Source of the DNA: Cavenderia fasciculata
Lineage: Eukaryota > Evosea > Eumycetozoa > Acytosteliales > Cavenderiaceae
Direction: 5' to 3'
DNA length: 64,000 bases
NCBI RefSeq assembly: GCF_000203815.1
Contig: NW_004457644.1
Span: 1 to 64,000, forward strand
Shown: positions 37,115 through 48,151 of the stretch, one piece after another
How positions within the stretch are numbered: the first letter of the stretch is position 1
Layout: every line of letters begins with the position of its first letter
The notes under the pieces: model-generated
What the model saw: the letters and a program-made list of their open reading frames with translations, nothing else
Databases searched by the model: none
Told to the model about the DNA's origin: nothing
Position numbers and translations under genes: made by a program

Positions 37115-37545
37115 GTTCCAAAGCGCCAAGATAGAGGCGGTCGATAGAGTCAATGACAATTGAGGTGATGTTATTTGGGTACTGAAATAAATCAAGCTTG
37201 AGTGCCCTGTCAACTGAATGGATGTCAAGTTGGGAAGGGTTGAGAGTGTCTTTGAAAGAACCTGAGAGTTTGGTTGGTCATTGAACTTGAAAGCAGTTAC
37301 ACTTTCAATACTGTCTTTGATATTCTGTGGTGCCAATCATTCCAAAAACATGGAATAAACAACCTCTTTACATTCTTGATTCCATTGAACTCTTTTTTGA
37401 TGTGACTCCAAATTGATTGCTCATAAATGACTTGTTCTGTCTCTGAAGTAGAATCATCAAGATTTCTTGAACACTTTGAAATGCGTAGATCTCTTGGCTG
37501 TGTAGAGATTTTTTTTCTTGTCAAAAAACCACGTGGTTTTCAAAG
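37115..37545 (-). pseudogene. Divergent array-family relative, fragment
   Basis: Minus-strand pieces read VIYEQSIWSHIKKEFNGIKN and VKRLFIP (37524-37350) and then IESVTAFKFNDQPNSQV, LSTLPNLTSIQLTG (37320-37150). The first matches the FEKSVWSHINNQYNGIKVAN block of the array proteins, but identity is far lower than among the array members. This may be a remnant of an older sister lineage. The frame is broken at about 37300-37340. Confidence 0.65.
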
Positions 37546-37559
37546 AAGGTCAAAGCATG

Positions 37560-37565
37560 AGATAT

Positions 37566-37604
<39 letters not shown>

Positions 37605-37608
37605 TTGA
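37560..37608. repeat. (TTTA)n microsatellite
   Basis: About eleven TTTA units immediately downstream of the stop codon of array copy 9; marks its 3' flank. Confidence 0.95.
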
Positions 37609-38697
37609 TCAAACTATCTGTCTCTTGTAATGAACAAATATTTGATCTTTTTTTTGGACATTTGATTGTGAGAATGGATATTTCGGGTGGAAAAGTGAAT
37701 CGCGATCAATTTCATAGAAACTAGGACAAACTAAATAGTAAATATTTTGGATATGATGCAATCCGTGGACAGTTTCCAAAAACAATTTAATGTCTGTTAA
37801 ATAATGAACGACAAAGGTATGGATCGATGGGTTGGCGCGGAGAAAATCAATTGATTCGTTGACGTAATAGGAATGGATAGTTAACTTGGTGAATCGGTGG
37901 TTAAAGGCTAATGGTCGAGTTGAAAAAAATGTTGGTGGTGTGTTTTGACTCATATAACCAACAATGATGTGTTTGATATTTGGGAATTGTTGTAAAAGTA
38001 ATGGATCGGAATCTTCTTCCAATTGAATGGTTTCGAGTGATTGCTTGATTGTTGAACTTGCATGTTGAGCCAAAAAGGGTAGTGCTGGTCTCACGAAAAG
38101 TGGAAGTATCAGTTTGACAAGTGGTAATTCCAATGTTGAAATAAATTGTAGTATGTTACAGTCTCGACTCTGTATATCACCAATATTAAGTTTTCTAAGA
38201 TTGTTGAATGGAAATTGATTGGTGATGGTTGGTAGGATTGTCAATCGAATGGTCTTGGCATCTTGTAGAGGTTGCATATCGACAGGTGTACTAGTAATCG
38301 ATATTCTTTTAATTGTTTTGATTAATTGATTTTCATTGAGCCATTTCAACTTTGTAAATAATTTGTTAAATATAAATGATCGAGTTGATTTGGAGATGGT
38401 TGACAAATTTGTAAATCTCAAACTGTAGATACTTTGTTGTGGGTATCTTTTAAGAAAGAGCGGGGTGTATAGAGAAGATCTATCAAACCAACAATGAAGT
38501 GGACAATTTGATTGAATGCTTTCAAAATCTTGATTTGATTTTAAAAGTATAATGTCTCGTTTGGTAAGAGTCAACTCTCTCTTGTTTGTTAAATCGTAAC
38601 ATCTAACAATTGAATCATCACAATTACATCTATTCATACTATTCCATAATAATTTGATGATTTTAAATATAATATTAGTTGGTAGTGTTGGTAATAG

Positions 38698-38743
<46 letters not shown>

Positions 38744-40470
38744 ATTTGATTATTTTGTTGATCATTTATATAAAATATATATTTTCTATAGTCTTGTCCA
38801 AAACTCGAACTTTTTGATGAATTAAAGTATAGATTTGATTGTAAGAGTTGTTGATGTTGGATTTTTGTCAAGCTACTATCATAATGAATCATTATTCTTG
38901 AAAGATTGGATAGTGTGAGCTGATCACAAATGGTTCCAAATGTTGTTAGGTTAGAACTGCTGTATGCCATTCTTAGAGATGTAATATGTGGATTATTTTC
39001 TAAAAATCTCGATAATATATCCTCGTTGCCATATGCATAAGATGTTGTATTTGACAATGTAGTGACTGTGTATGGTAGAATAATGTCTGTAATGTCTTTG
39101 ATAGTTCTTTCAAATTGAATGTGTACATGTCTTAGATTGGGTAGATTTCTTGATGATGTTTTGTTTTGAAATAATTCCTTGTATGTCTTGACATCCAGTT
39201 TGATAACTTGTACCGACTCTAGTACAATATCTTTTGCTTTTAAAATGGCTGATGGAGTTCCAAGGAGTAACTTCGTCATTGGACGATCCAATGACTCGAC
39301 AAAATCTTCAATGGCATTGACAAAGAATTGAGAGTCAATAGAGATAGAGGTGAGATTCTTTAGTGTTCCTAATTCAGGCTTTTGGTGTCCCAAGAGTGCA
39401 ATTGATTTGAGATTGACTAGTTGTGATAGCTTACTGGGCTTGACAGTTGTTAATTCATAGAGTGTAACGTGTTCAATTGTCTTTGTAAACCATGGTGGTG
39501 CATCAAGATACACTTGATTTGAATGTGGAACATAGATTCTATTTGCAACTTTAATTCCATTGTACTGGTTGTTGATATGACTCCAAACTGACTTTTCAAA
39601 TACTGCTCGAGGTGCACCTTGATCTTTTAGTGGAAGAGTAAAAGTACGAGAGATCGTAGTCGAGAGATGATGGAATACCTTTTTGGAGATGGTCAACATC
39701 GACTGCTTCCACTGTATTTCGATGGGATGCAATTCTCTTTGTCCAAAGCTGAAATGAGCCCAAGGATGATACAATGAATCATCTCTATAATGCATTGCAT
39801 GTTGTGGGCATCGTTGATTGTTGTCTTTAACTTGTTCTGTATAATGACCGATTTTAGAGTTGAATTGTATACCTAGAACTTTTACTGAATAGGTATCATT
39901 TGATAGATGTATCTTCTGATTAAACTCTCTCTGTAGTTCTAATAACTCTTTAGGATAGATACAAGTACAATACTTTGCATCATTCCAAGCCTGTGTGAGA
40001 ATACTCGCAATGATTGACCAAGGTAACGAGTATCCACCACTCAACGATGATGGTGTAACCTCTGTCTTTTGATATACCATTATATATTGTATTAACATCT
40101 TCTTTGTATCACTCTCTCTATACTCTATCTTTAAATCATTACATATAGCAGCCACTTTTTGTTTACTACGACTTGATAACTCTTCTTCTGTATATATTCT
40201 TTTGTTATCTTGTTGTTGTTGTTGTTGTTCAGTATCTTGATTATTATTATCATTATTATTACTACTATTATCATTATCATTATTATTACTATTATTACGA
40301 TTATAATGATTAAGTATTTGATCGATGATATATGATTTAGTTTCCTTTTCAGTGATTGTATCAATCTCTAACACTTTACATATTTCTATTAAATCAGCTT
40401 TATACAACTGATTCAAACTACTCTTTGTTTGATATTCATCTATATCTTCTATCTTAAACTTTCTTTTCAT
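37609..40470 (-). CDS. Array family copy 9, intact: SAP-like, duplicated F-box-like/LRR protein
   Basis: Start set at ATG 40470 (MKRKFKIEDIDEYQTKSSLN), matching the other copies; the frame is open 35 codons further upstream, but that part is not conserved and overlaps the CT-rich leader. 953 residues, one exon. Two SAP-like segments joined by a long Asn/Asp/Gln linker; module A (SLPWSIIASILTQAW, C-T-C, CPQH); first leucine-rich region; 14-residue Asn run; module B (LPTNIIFKIIKLLW, C-N-C, CPLH rather than CPHH); second leucine-rich region; end KKDQIFVHYKRQIV. 161 bp separate it from copy 10 upstream, so each gene probably has its own compact promoter. Role unknown. Confidence 0.85.
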
Positions 40471-40501
40471 TATTATCCTTTTATCTCTCTCTCTCTCTAT
40501 T

Positions 40502-40513
40502 TTGTATCTGTAT
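40502..40513 (-). promoter_or_regulatory. Shared 12-bp upstream element of array copy 9
   Basis: Plus-strand TTGTATCTGTAT, 32 bases upstream of the start at 40470, with a (CT)n tract (40484-40498) between element and start. Confidence 0.5.
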
Positions 40514-40631
40514 AATTGATATTTTAAAAAGTAGAATTCTCTCTGACATAGGTGGTGACAAAAAAAAAAAAACAATAGAAAGGATAATTTACATTTATTT
40601 ATTTATTATTATTTATTGTTTTTGATGTGAT

Positions 40632-43559
40632 TCAATTCTCTTTCTTTAAATGAATAAATAGGTTATCTTTCTTTACAACCATTGCTTTAGAAAACATAGA
40701 TTGGCATGGATGGGAATAAATATCGTCATGTTGCAATTGAAAATTAGAAAAATCAATCAAATAGTAAATGTTTTGGATATGATGCAACTTGTTGATATGG
40801 TCCAAAAAATATTTAATCCAAGTTGTATTATTGGTAATCACTAATGTGCGAATAGACTGCTTTGATAAGAGAAAATCAATTGATTTTTGTGGATCCGCCA
40901 GAGTTGTCAGTTTGGTGAATCGGTGGTTCGAAACAAACGGCGTTGTGAGAAAGGTGGAAGGATTGTTTTGATTTTTCTTCTTAATTGATACATCCATTAC
41001 AATGATATGTTTGATATTTTGGAATGGTTCCAAGTGAATGGGATTAGAGTTGACTTCTACTTGAATACTTTCCAGTGATTGTTTGAGTGTTGCACTTGCA
41101 TGTTTAGCTAAAAATGGTAGTATTGGTCTCAAGTTGAGTGGAAGTGTCAGTTTGACAAGTGGTATTTCCAACATTTCAATGAATTGTTGTAAACTTTCTA
41201 TAGATTGTACCTGGAGATTAGAAAGATTAAGCTTTCTAAGATTGTTGAAAGGATGATGTTTGGTTATGGTTGGTATGCTTGGCAATTGAATGGTGTTGGC
41301 TTGTTGTAGAAGATCCAGCTGTTCATCTGAACTTACAAAGGTTGATATTCTTTTAATGGTTTTGACAAATGGTTTGAATTTGAATGCAAATAATGGTTGT
41401 GTACCAAACTTTGTAAATAACTTTTCAAATACAAATGATCGAGTTGACTTGGAGATGGTCGACAACTTTGATAGTCTCAACTGATAGATACTTTTTTGTG
41501 TGTTATAAAGAGAGAGTGGGAGGTACAAAGAAGATCTATCAAACCAACCATGATGAGGACAATTTGATTGAATCGATTCAAAATCTATATTTGATTTTAA
41601 AAGTAAAATGTCTCGATTGGTACGATTTGTTTTGTACTGCCCCCTAGAAATTAAACCATCACAATTACATCTATTCATACTATTCCATAATAATTTGATG
41701 ATTTGATTAATAATAATGTTTGGTAATAAAGGAGTAGTTGAACAATCATTATTAAATATTGTTGGATTATTATTATTATTATTGAGAGTCGTGGTATTAT
41801 TATTAATGATTTGATTATGTTGTTGATCATTTCTGTAGAATATATATTTTTTAAACTCTTGTCCAAGACTCATATCCTTTGATGCATTTAAGTATATGTT
41901 TGATTGTATGAGTTGTTGATGTTGGATATCTGTCAAACTTTTTTGAGAATAAACCATGATTCTTGATAGTTTGGATTGTTGTTTGAGTTGATTACCAATG
42001 GTTTCAAGTATTTCAAAATTAAATACTATTTTAGATGTTAATCTTAGAGAAGTAATATGTGGATTAATCTCTAAAAATCTCCAATATATATCCTCATTGC
42101 CATATGGATAGTTTGAATTGGACAGTGTAGTGACTGTATCTGGTAGAATAAAGTTGGTAATATCTTTTTCATCTATAAATTCAATGTGTACATGTCTTAG
42201 ATTGGGTAGGTTTCTTGGTGATGATTGTTTGTCTTGGTCTTGACCAGCACCGGTGTTTTTAAATAATGCCATGTGTGTGTCGACATCCAATCTGATAACT
42301 TGTAATGATTCTATCACAATATCTTTTGCTTTTAAAATGACCGATGGATAAGCTAAAAGTAACTTGGTCATTGGACGATCCAATGTCATGACCAAATCTT
42401 GTTCAATGGCTTGTTCATAGAACTGAGAGTCAATGGTGATAGAGGTGAGATTCTTTAGTGTTCCTAATTCAGGATCTTGGTGTCCCAAGAGTGCAATTGA
42501 TTTTAGATTGACTAGTTGTGAAATATTACTGTGATTGAAAGTGGTTAAATCATAGAGTGTAACATGTTCAATTGACTTTGCAAACCATGGTGGTGCATCA
42601 AGATACACTTGATTTGAATGTGGAAGATAGATTCTATTTGCAACTTTGATTCCATTGTACTGGTTGTTGATATGACTCCAAACTGATTTTTCAAACTTTT
42701 CTCTTGGCATCTTGTTTTCATCGTTTAATGGGAAAGTAAAAGTACGAGAGATTGTAGTGGATAGATGATGGAATACTTTCTTGGAGATGGTCAACATCGT
42801 CTGCTTCCATTGTATTTCAATGGGTTTGAATTCACTTAACTCAATGTCAAAATGAGCCCATGGATGATACAATGAATCATCTCTATAGTACATTGCATGT
42901 TGTGGGCAGTGTTGGTTGTTGGATTTGACTTGTTCTGTATATTGACCGATTTTAGAGTTGAATTGTTGACCGAGAATCTTGAATGAATAGGTATCTCTTG
43001 ATGCCTCTATTTTACAATCTAAATCTGTTTGTAGATCTTGTAAACCATTAGGATAGATACAAGTACAATACTTTGCATCATTCCAAGCACGAGTGAGAAT
43101 ACTCGCAATGATTGACCAAGGTAACGAGTATCCACCACTCAATGATGTTGGTGTAACCTCTGTCTTTTGATATACCATTATATATTGTATTAACGTCTTA
43201 TTTGTATCACTCTCTCTGTACTCGATCTTTAAATCTTTACATATATTAATGAGTCTTTTTTTAATACAGCTTGATAACTCTTTATCTGTATATATTCTCT
43301 TGTTATCTTGTTGTTGCTGTTTATCTGCATCCTGATTATTATTATTATTACTATTACTGTTATTATTATTCCTATTATTATTATTATTATTATAATGATT
43401 AAGTATTTGATCGATGATGTATGTTTTTGTATCATCATCATTGATTGTATCTATCTTTAACACTTGACATATTTGTAGTAAATCAGTTTTATACAACTGA
43501 TTCAAACTACTCTTTGTTTGATATTCATCTATATCTTCTATCTTAAACTTGCTTTTCAT
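40632..43559 (-). CDS. Array family copy 10, intact: SAP-like, duplicated F-box-like/LRR protein
   Basis: Single exon, 975 residues, start MKSKFKIEDIDEYQ (Ser replaces the usual Arg at residue 3). Two SAP-like segments with an Asn/Arg/Ser linker between them; the second reads LSSCIKKRLINICKDLKI. Module A has SLPWSIIASILTRAW, C-T-C, CPQH, DSLYHPW. The first leucine-rich region includes LDRPMTKLLLAYPSVILKAK. The linker is Thr/Asn-rich (NNTTTLNNNNNN). Module B has LLPNIIINQIIKLLW, C-N-C, CPHH, DRSSLYLP. The C-terminus ends KKDNLFIHLKKEN. It lies between intact copy 9 and broken copy 11. Function unknown; see the family finding. Confidence 0.85.
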   Translation of the reverse strand: MKSKFKIEDIDEYQTKSSLNQLYKTDLLQICQVLKIDTINDDDTKTYIIDQILNHYNNNNNNRNNNNSNSNNNNNQDADKQQQQDNKRIYTDKELSSCIKKRLINICKDLKIEYRESDTNKTLIQYIMVYQKTEVTPTSLSGGYSLPWSIIASILTRAWNDAKYCTCIYPNGLQDLQTDLDCKIEASRDTYSFKILGQQFNSKIGQYTEQVKSNNQHCPQHAMYYRDDSLYHPWAHFDIELSEFKPIEIQWKQTMLTISKKVFHHLSTTISRTFTFPLNDENKMPREKFEKSVWSHINNQYNGIKVANRIYLPHSNQVYLDAPPWFAKSIEHVTLYDLTTFNHSNISQLVNLKSIALLGHQDPELGTLKNLTSITIDSQFYEQAIEQDLVMTLDRPMTKLLLAYPSVILKAKDIVIESLQVIRLDVDTHMALFKNTGAGQDQDKQSSPRNLPNLRHVHIEFIDEKDITNFILPDTVTTLSNSNYPYGNEDIYWRFLEINPHITSLRLTSKIVFNFEILETIGNQLKQQSKLSRIMVYSQKSLTDIQHQQLIQSNIYLNASKDMSLGQEFKKYIFYRNDQQHNQIINNNTTTLNNNNNNPTIFNNDCSTTPLLPNIIINQIIKLLWNSMNRCNCDGLISRGQYKTNRTNRDILLLKSNIDFESIQSNCPHHGWFDRSSLYLPLSLYNTQKSIYQLRLSKLSTISKSTRSFVFEKLFTKFGTQPLFAFKFKPFVKTIKRISTFVSSDEQLDLLQQANTIQLPSIPTITKHHPFNNLRKLNLSNLQVQSIESLQQFIEMLEIPLVKLTLPLNLRPILPFLAKHASATLKQSLESIQVEVNSNPIHLEPFQNIKHIIVMDVSIKKKNQNNPSTFLTTPFVSNHRFTKLTTLADPQKSIDFLLSKQSIRTLVITNNTTWIKYFLDHINKLHHIQNIYYLIDFSNFQLQHDDIYSHPCQSMFSKAMVVKKDNLFIHLKKEN

Positions 43560-43594
43560 CTCTTTCTTTTATCTCTCTCTCTCTCTCTCTATCT

Positions 43595-43610
43595 TTGTAT
43601 CTATCTGTAA
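43595..43610 (-). promoter_or_regulatory. Variant of the shared upstream element, array copy 10
   Basis: Plus-strand TTGTATCTATCTGTAA: the 12-bp element with a duplicated ATCT, 36 bases upstream of the start at 43559, behind a (CT)n tract (43571-43590). Confidence 0.45.
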
Positions 43611-43774
43611 CCCAAGACGTTTGTGATACTAAAAGTGGTTATGAAAATAACTAAGTAAGAAGTCAAGATAATTTATTTATTTATTTTAAATTTAATTTAA
43701 TTTTATTTGTTTATACCTTGTCATAGGCTACCTACCTACCTATCTGTACTTTAAGAATCCTTGTGTAGGACGAG

Positions 43775-46034
43775 TTATTTTGTAGTGTTCAAATACAAAA
43801 GATCTTGTTGCCTTTGATATGGTTGACAATTTTGCTGAAAGAGATGATTACGATTGTGTCGACGGATATCAGAATAAGACAATGGGAGGTACATAATAGA
43901 TCTATCCGACCAACAATGATATTTACAATTTGATTGAATGGTTGATTCAAAATCTCCATTTGTCTTTGCAAGTAGAATATCGCTACTTGATAAAGACTTT
44001 GAATAAGCAACCAAATGATCATCACAATTACATTGATTCATACTAGTCCATAGCAATTTGATGATTTGATTGATTATATGATTTGGTAATGTTGGTAATA
44101 TTATATTATTATTATTATTATTATTGGTGATATTATTATTATTATTTGTTGTTGTTGTAATTATTTCAATATTATTAATGATTTGATTATTTTGTTGACC
44201 ATTTCTATAGAATATAAATTTTCTAGTCTTTTGTCTTGGACCTATATCCTTTGATGAATTAAAATATAGGTTTGATTGTATTAGTTGTTTATGTTGAATA
44301 GTTGTTAAAGCATAATCAGAATGCACCATGATTCTTGAGAGTTTAGATTGTTTGAGAAGTGGAGGGATTTTTCCAATCGTTTCAAACATTTTAAGATAAG
44401 TAGTCATTTTACCAATAGCTCTAAACCCATCATGAAACTTGAGTCGCAGACTTGTGATGTGTGGATTCTTTTCTAAAAACTCTCCATAAATAGTCTCCTC
44501 TCCTTTGGGAATATAATCATGGTCTGAAAAAAATCCAAATGATCCAACGTCTACACACTTTACCACTGACACTGTAGTGATTGTATCTGGTAGAATAAAG
44601 TCTGTGATGTGTTTGTTGGCTCTTTCATCTCTGTATTGTATTGTATTGGGGTTAAAGTGTACATGTCTTAGATTTGGTAGGTTTCTTGGTGACTGTTGTT
44701 GTTGTTGTTGTTGTTGTTGACTAGTGTTGTTGTTGTTGTTTTGAAATAATCCCTTGTATGTATTGACATCCAAACTGATAACTTGTACCGACTCTAGTAC
44801 AATATCTCTTGCTTTTAATATGGCTGACGGATAAAACATGAGTAACTTGGTGATTGGACGATCCAATGACTCGACCAATTCTTCAATGTAATCAAGGTCG
44901 TATTGGTGTTCAACTGAAATCGAGGTGAGATGATTAAATGTTTCGACTTCAAGATAATCATAACCCAAGAGCACAATTGATTTGAGGTTGACTAGTTTTA
45001 AAAGGTTGTCGAAAAATGAATTACTCTTGCATTTGTCGAGGGCATTTTCTTCAAATGTTAAGTGTTCAATCGACTTTATAAACCATGGTGGTGCATCAAG
45101 ATACACTTGATTTGAATGTGGAATATAGATTCTATTTGCAACTTTAATTCCATTGTATTGGTTGTTGATATGATTCCAAACTGATTGTTCAAATGCTGCT
45201 CTTGGCATCTTTTGATCATTTGTTGGTATTCTAAAAGTACGAGGTATTGTAGTGGAGAGATGATGGAATACCTTTTTGGAGATGGTCAGCATCGTCTGCT
45301 TCCATTGTACTTCAATGGGTTGGAATTCTCTTTGTCAAAAGCTGAAATGAGCCCAAGGATGATACAATGAATCATCTCTATAAAACATTGCATGTTGTGG
45401 GCATCGTTGATTGTTGGATTTGACTTGATCTGTATATTGACCGATTTTAGAGTTGAATTGTTTACCGATAATTTGAAAGATCACGGGTGCGTTTGTTAAA
45501 TGTAGTCTACTACTAACCTCCTCTTGTAGATCTTGTACCTCTTTAGGATAGATACAAGTACAATACTTTGCATCATTCCAAGCCTGTGTGAGAATACTAG
45601 CAATGATTGACCAGGGTAACGAGTATCCACCACTCAATGATGATGGTGTAACCTCTGTCTTTTGATACACCATTATATATTGAATCAATAAATATCTTCT
45701 TTGTATCACTCTCTCTATACTCTATCTTTAAATCTTTACATATTGTAATGACTCTTTGTTTATTCAAACTTGATAACTCTTCTTCTGTATATATTCTCTT
45801 GTTATCTTGTTGTTGTTGTTCAGTATCTTGATTATTATTATTATTACTATTATTATTACTTTTACTATAATGATTAAGTATTTGATCGATGATATATGAT
45901 TTTATATCCTTTGCAGTGATTGTATCTATCTCTAACGCTCTACATATTTCTATTAAATCAGCTTTATACAACTAATTCAAACTACTCTTTGTTTGATATT
46001 CATCTATATCTTCTATCTTAAACTTTCTTTTCAT
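43775..46034 (-). pseudogene. Array family copy 11, multiple lesions and truncated
   Basis: ATG 46034 opens MKRKFKIEDIDEYQTKSSLN and then a TAG replaces Gln 21. The frame continues to about 45690, where a 4-base insertion (a duplicated AATA) shifts it. After YIMVYQK the new frame runs to a TGA at HFSF (about 45335), then continues from QREFQPIEVQWKQ through module A, the first leucine-rich region and most of module B. It shifts again after YLPLSYSDI and stops at 43775. The whole second leucine-rich region is missing. It lacks the 12-bp upstream element. Confidence 0.87.
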
Positions 46035-46253
46035 TATTATTACTATTATTATTATCCTTTATTTATTACTTTATCTAATTATTATTATGAAGATACAACC
46101 AACCAAACCTCTCTCATACTTTTTCTTTTTTTATTATTTTTATTTAAATTTAATATCCATGCTTTGGTATTTATTTTAGGGTTGTGAATGACTATTGTAC
46201 AATTGATTAATATTATTATAATGGATAGAATGAATGAATTGAAATAGATCCGA

Positions 46254-46496
46254 TTACCATTTTCCCCAGAAATAGGGTCCAGCAGAGGAGTTACTTTGAG
46301 GTAGGATCGCTGGAGCCGTGGTGGTAGTTGTCACTGCCATTGTATAATTTATGTTTTGATTTGATTCATATGGACCAACTGCAGTTGATATCAACGACGA
46401 AGATGATGACAATTGTTGGTTCTTGATCATATGATGAATGGACTGTCCACCATTAAGTTTTGAAAGAATATCTAGATTCAATAAAATGACAACAAT

Positions 46497-46563
<67 letters not shown>

Positions 46564-46632
46564 TTGTTAGAATGAAATGTGTACACAATTAAATATTATT
46601 TGTAATATATATATTGCCATACCAAATATCAT
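46254..46632 (-). CDS. Tiny two-exon protein ending GPYFWGKW (small W-terminated family, member 1)
   Basis: Exon 1 is 46632-46623 (ATGATATTTG, 10 nt), the intron 46622-46472 contains a microsatellite, and exon 2 is 46471-46254; the total is 75 residues starting MIFDILSKLNGG. The body is Ser/Thr-rich with no signal peptide, and the C-terminus is GPYFWGKW. Members 2 and 3 (48152-48426, 50270-50541) share the 10-nt first exon (M-L/I-F then G plus two bases), an ALSK/SLSK/ILSK motif and the P-x-W-x-K/R-W end. Exon layout recalls the hssA/sigN-type tiny developmental genes of Dictyostelium, but I cannot confirm homology. Function unknown. Confidence 0.65.
46497..46562. repeat. (ATAG)n microsatellite
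   Basis: About sixteen ATAG units within the intron of the tiny gene 46254-46632. Confidence 0.97.
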
Positions 46633-46790
46633 TTTTAAAAGATTTAAATTACTAGTAGTTTGTTGAGTACAATTGATTTGTTGGAGTTTTTAAAATGTAT
46701 TGTAACGATCAATCAATCCCGAGTTATTTATACCTAGGCATGGCGGGATGATCGATCTGACTGATTCACTAATTCCCTTAAAAACAACAA

Positions 46791-46828
46791 GTTGTGTGTG
46801 TTTGTTTTTAAAACTGTTTGTGTGTGTG
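46791..46828. promoter_or_regulatory. GT-rich element upstream of tiny gene 1
   Basis: Two GTTGTGTGTGTTT-like stretches about 159 bases upstream of the start at 46632. GT-rich boxes of this kind are the binding sites of the dictyostelid G-box-binding factor that drives post-aggregative genes. Assignment is by resemblance only. Confidence 0.3.
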
Positions 46829-46832
46829 ATTG

Positions 46833-48151
46833 CAATCAATCAATCAATCAAGGAAGGAGGTCACGCACATATACATATATATAATTGTTTGTATCATCAT
46901 CTACAAACCAATTAATATCTGTTTAAACATTTGAATTAATGAGGAGGAGGAGGAGGAGGAGGATGAGGATGAGGAGGGTTGACAGATTGATTGATTGATG
47001 TTCAACATACATACATACAGCAGAGAAAGAAAATTGAGGAGCCCCCTCTTCTCTTTGTGTTCAGTATATTCCATCCATCTCTTGCTTTACTCTTTTTTGA
47101 TGATGATTCTATATAGTAAATGTTGATCATGTGATGATTAGGATGCATGATGTGATAACATGTTGAAGAAAGGTTTAAATTGATATATATTGTACGTACT
47201 TTTGCATTTGTTGTTGTCTACCTACTACCATGTAGATACAACAACAACAACAAGTACATCCAGAAAAAGGAATACCTCAAGCAACGTCAAAAGAAAAAAG
47301 ATTAAACAAATGATCTCTCTTGGTCTATTACTTGAGGTATTCCTTTTGATCGCGATGGCACACTATAGTAGTAGGAGGAGTAGGAGGAGTAGGAGGAGTA
47401 GGAGTTGGTTTGGAATTTAATTGAGCCATTTTATTATTCTTTTTTTTTGATATGTATGGTTGTTGTTGCTGTTGGGATACGTATGATCATTAATCCAATT
47501 TCCTTATTTGGATCTGCTCATATCTCTCTTTTTATAACTATACTTTGATAATAATGACATTTAAGCCTAGTTGTAACATGGAAGGCTGCAACCAGACTGT
47601 TGATGGTCAGGTCGTACAAGAAAAAAAAAACAAAAAAAAACAAAAAAAAAAACGATTGATCTAATGGAGGAAAACAAAGCACTAAGAGAAGACAACTACA
47701 CTCCAACAATTCTAAAAACAACAACTCTTCTTCCTCCCCAATCAATCGTTTTCTTCATCTTATCAGACACTACTCGAGTACAGGTTGACACTTCCTTGTA
47801 GCTCTGCTCGCGAGTTCCTTCATAACTCTTGTATTGATTTCTCGTATCAACACAATCCATAGTTTTTTTTTTTTTTTGGATTTATTTAGAATATTGAGTA
47901 ACGAGTTCACGTGGAGCTAGCTAATTCTATAACATCAATACTTCTTCATATGAAATTATTTTAATAAATCATGTCTAAACAAAAATTAATAGGAACGATT
48001 TTAAAGTAATGGTGCCGATTTATTGGATAAAATGAAATGATAAATAGTAGTAGTAGTATTCGATTAGTATTAATGATTGAATTATTGAATGAGTAGGTAG
48101 GTAGGAGAGGGATTGATCGAAACGGACAGTTCGTGGCGTAGGTTAGGTGGT
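46833..48151. other. Intergenic region with simple repeats and one hairpin
   Basis: Holds a purine-rich (GAGGAG)n stretch (46940-46980), a 17-bp inverted repeat (47265-47281 / 47331-47347), an (AGTAGGAGG)n stretch (47369-47403), A-rich runs (47620-47655) and T-rich runs. Several frames of 60-80 codons exist but consist of simple-sequence translations; none is supportable as a gene. Confidence 0.5.

Noticed and set aside
37500..37610. Plus-strand frames of 67-68 codons across the (TTTA)n repeat
   Set aside because: Translate the microsatellite as repeated FIYL; no coding support.
13487..46034. The array as a retrotransposon or transposon cluster, because copies are intronless and repeated
   Set aside because: No poly-A tails, terminal repeats or target-site duplications were seen, and the same-strand tandem spacing fits unequal crossing-over.
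47190..47420. 76-codon plus-strand frame
   Set aside because: Made of CAA/AGG simple repeats and the hairpin arms; start context and composition do not support a gene.
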